A stretch of DNA of 5,026 nt from Actinomycetes bacterium (GTDB lineage Bacteria; Actinomycetota; Actinomycetes; Actinomycetales; Beutenbergiaceae), in assembly GCA_021793935.1 (NCBI GenBank), contig JAJYRV010000183.1:1-5026 (forward strand), in the 5' to 3' direction. Position numbers and translations under genes: made by a program. A model generated the notes under the pieces. That model ran no database searches, was not told where the DNA came from, and saw only the letters and a program-made list of their open reading frames with translations. Position 1 is the stretch's first letter; every line of letters starts with the position of its first letter. Positions 4,098 through 5,026 of the stretch are shown here, in pieces.

Positions 4098-5026
4098 ATG
4101 AGTGCAACGACCACCTCCACGCCCATGTCGGAAGTGCTGCAGTTGCAGCGCGCATCCTTCCACCGCGACGGTCCCCCCTCGGCGGCCGTGCGCCGCGATC
4201 GGATCGACCGGTTCACCCACGCGGTGGTCTCGAACACCGATGAGCTCGTGGAAGCGATCTCGGCGGATTTCGGCACGCGGCCCGCGGTGACCACGCTCGT
4301 CACCGACATCGTCACCCTCGCCCAGGAATCGGAGATGCTCCGCGCGAGCGTGGCGAAGTGGATGAAACCGACCTACCCGGCCGGAAAGATCGGCGGCACC
4401 CTCCTGCGCGCGGCCGGCCTCCGCTCCCGGGTCATCCCCAGCCCGAAAGGGGTCGTGGGGGTGATGGGGATCTGGAACTTCCCGATCAACCTCACCGCGA
4501 TCCCCGCGCTCACCGCGCTCGCGGCGGGGAACCGGGTGATGATCAAACTCCCCGAGAAACTCCCCGCCACCTCCGAACTCCTCGCCAACGCGTGGCACGA
4601 CGTGTTCGACGTCGAGGAGGTCGCCGCTGTCACCGGGGGCACCGAAACCTCGATCGCCTTCTCCGAGCTCGACCTCGACCACCTGTTCTTCACCGGTTCG
4701 GCGGACATCGGTTCGAAAGTCATGGCTTCGGCGGCGAAGAACCTCACGCCGGTCACCCTCGAACTCGGGGGCAAGAACCCGGTGGTGATCTCCGAGAAGG
4801 TCGCAAATGACCGCGGTAAACTCCGCCGCGCCGCCCAGCGGGTCGCCGCCTCGCGCATCATCAACGCGGGCCAGGTCTGCCTCAACCCCGATGAGGCCTA
4901 CGTTCCGAACTCGATGATGCGCCTGTTCGTGCAGGAGATCTTCAACGCGTGGGGCGAAACCATCCCCGACCTCATCGCGACGAGCGAATACACCTCCCTC
5001 ATCGACGACGACGCCTACGAGCGGGT
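4098..5026 (+). CDS. Aldehyde dehydrogenase, coniferyl-aldehyde-dehydrogenase type, N-terminal part
   Basis: Partial gene running off the right edge; 309 of an expected 450-480 residues are visible. It is an NAD(P)-dependent aldehyde dehydrogenase oxidising an aldehyde to its acid. Visible landmarks: GIWNFPINL (124-132) with the oxyanion Asn127; VMIKLPEK (147-154), the cofactor-binding strand with Lys150 and Glu153; FFTGSADIGSKVM (197-209), the nucleotide-fold loop; VTLELGGKNPVV (219-230) with general base Glu222; and NAGQVCLNPDEAYVP (256-270) with catalytic Cys261. The short N-terminus (LQLQRASFHRDGPPSAAVRRDRIDR) and the GQVCLNPD motif resemble coniferyl aldehyde dehydrogenases and related hydrophobic-aldehyde enzymes rather than betaine or succinate-semialdehyde types; the substrate is not proven. 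ATG 4098 is chosen because an in-frame TAG lies upstream. It is divergent from the toxin-antitoxin operon across a 177-base spacer. Confidence 0.9.
   Translation, partial: MSATTTSTPMSEVLQLQRASFHRDGPPSAAVRRDRIDRFTHAVVSNTDELVEAISADFGTRPAVTTLVTDIVTLAQESEMLRASVAKWMKPTYPAGKIGGTLLRAAGLRSRVIPSPKGVVGVMGIWNFPINLTAIPALTALAAGNRVMIKLPEKLPATSELLANAWHDVFDVEEVAAVTGGTETSIAFSELDLDHLFFTGSADIGSKVMASAAKNLTPVTLELGGKNPVVISEKVANDRGKLRRAAQRVAASRIINAGQVCLNPDEAYVPNSMMRLFVQEIFNAWGETIPDLIATSEYTSLIDDDAYER

Noticed and set aside
3933..4682. Open frame on the minus strand opposite the ALDH start
   Set aside because: Gly/Asp/His-rich antisense shadow; it would also cover the divergent promoter region between the antitoxin and ALDH genes.
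1..5026. CRISPR array, insertion sequence, tRNA/rRNA or replication origin
   Set aside because: No spaced repeat array, terminal inverted repeats with a transposase, RNA gene or DnaA-box cluster could be found by reading both strands.

Overview
The window is about 5 kb of GC-rich DNA with strong G/C preference at third codon positions, GTG starts and a DUF222-type protein. This points to a high-GC actinobacterium, most likely Micrococcales (Microbacteriaceae or Brevibacterium-like). The assignment is by style of sequence and protein families only; no species marker is present.

Layout from left to right. Positions 1-560 (minus strand, running off the left edge) hold the N-terminal part of a DUF222/13E12-family protein of the kind that usually ends in an HNH nuclease domain. 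A 143-base divergent spacer separates it from an asparaginase-family amidohydrolase (704-1735, plus). After a 194-base spacer carrying two identical 12-bp palindromes (CGAAACGTTTCG, LacI-family operator style) comes a Bcr/CflA-type MFS drug transporter (1930-3333, plus). It converges, across a 33-base gap with a GC hairpin, on a two-gene toxin-antitoxin operon on the minus strand: an RHH antitoxin (3645-3920) followed by a RelE/ParE toxin (3367-3648) overlapping it by four bases. Divergent from this operon is the 5' part of an aldehyde dehydrogenase of the coniferyl-aldehyde dehydrogenase type (4098 to the right edge).

The only clear functional unit is the toxin-antitoxin pair, whose promoter holds two perfect 9-bp direct repeats exactly 11 bp apart, fitting autorepression by the RHH antitoxin. 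The other genes look like independently transcribed accessory functions: an amide hydrolase, an efflux pump and an aldehyde oxidiser. No shared pathway can be shown. Two genes (asparaginase, ALDH), and possibly the DUF222 gene, have a -10-like hexamer ending only 6-7 bases before the start codon, which suggests leaderless transcripts.

I see no RNA gene, insertion sequence, CRISPR array or origin, and no convincing wholly new system. The points most worth checking are the asparaginase homologue's altered amino-group-binding residues, the paired operators in front of a Bcr/CflA pump, and the direct repeats of the toxin-antitoxin promoter.
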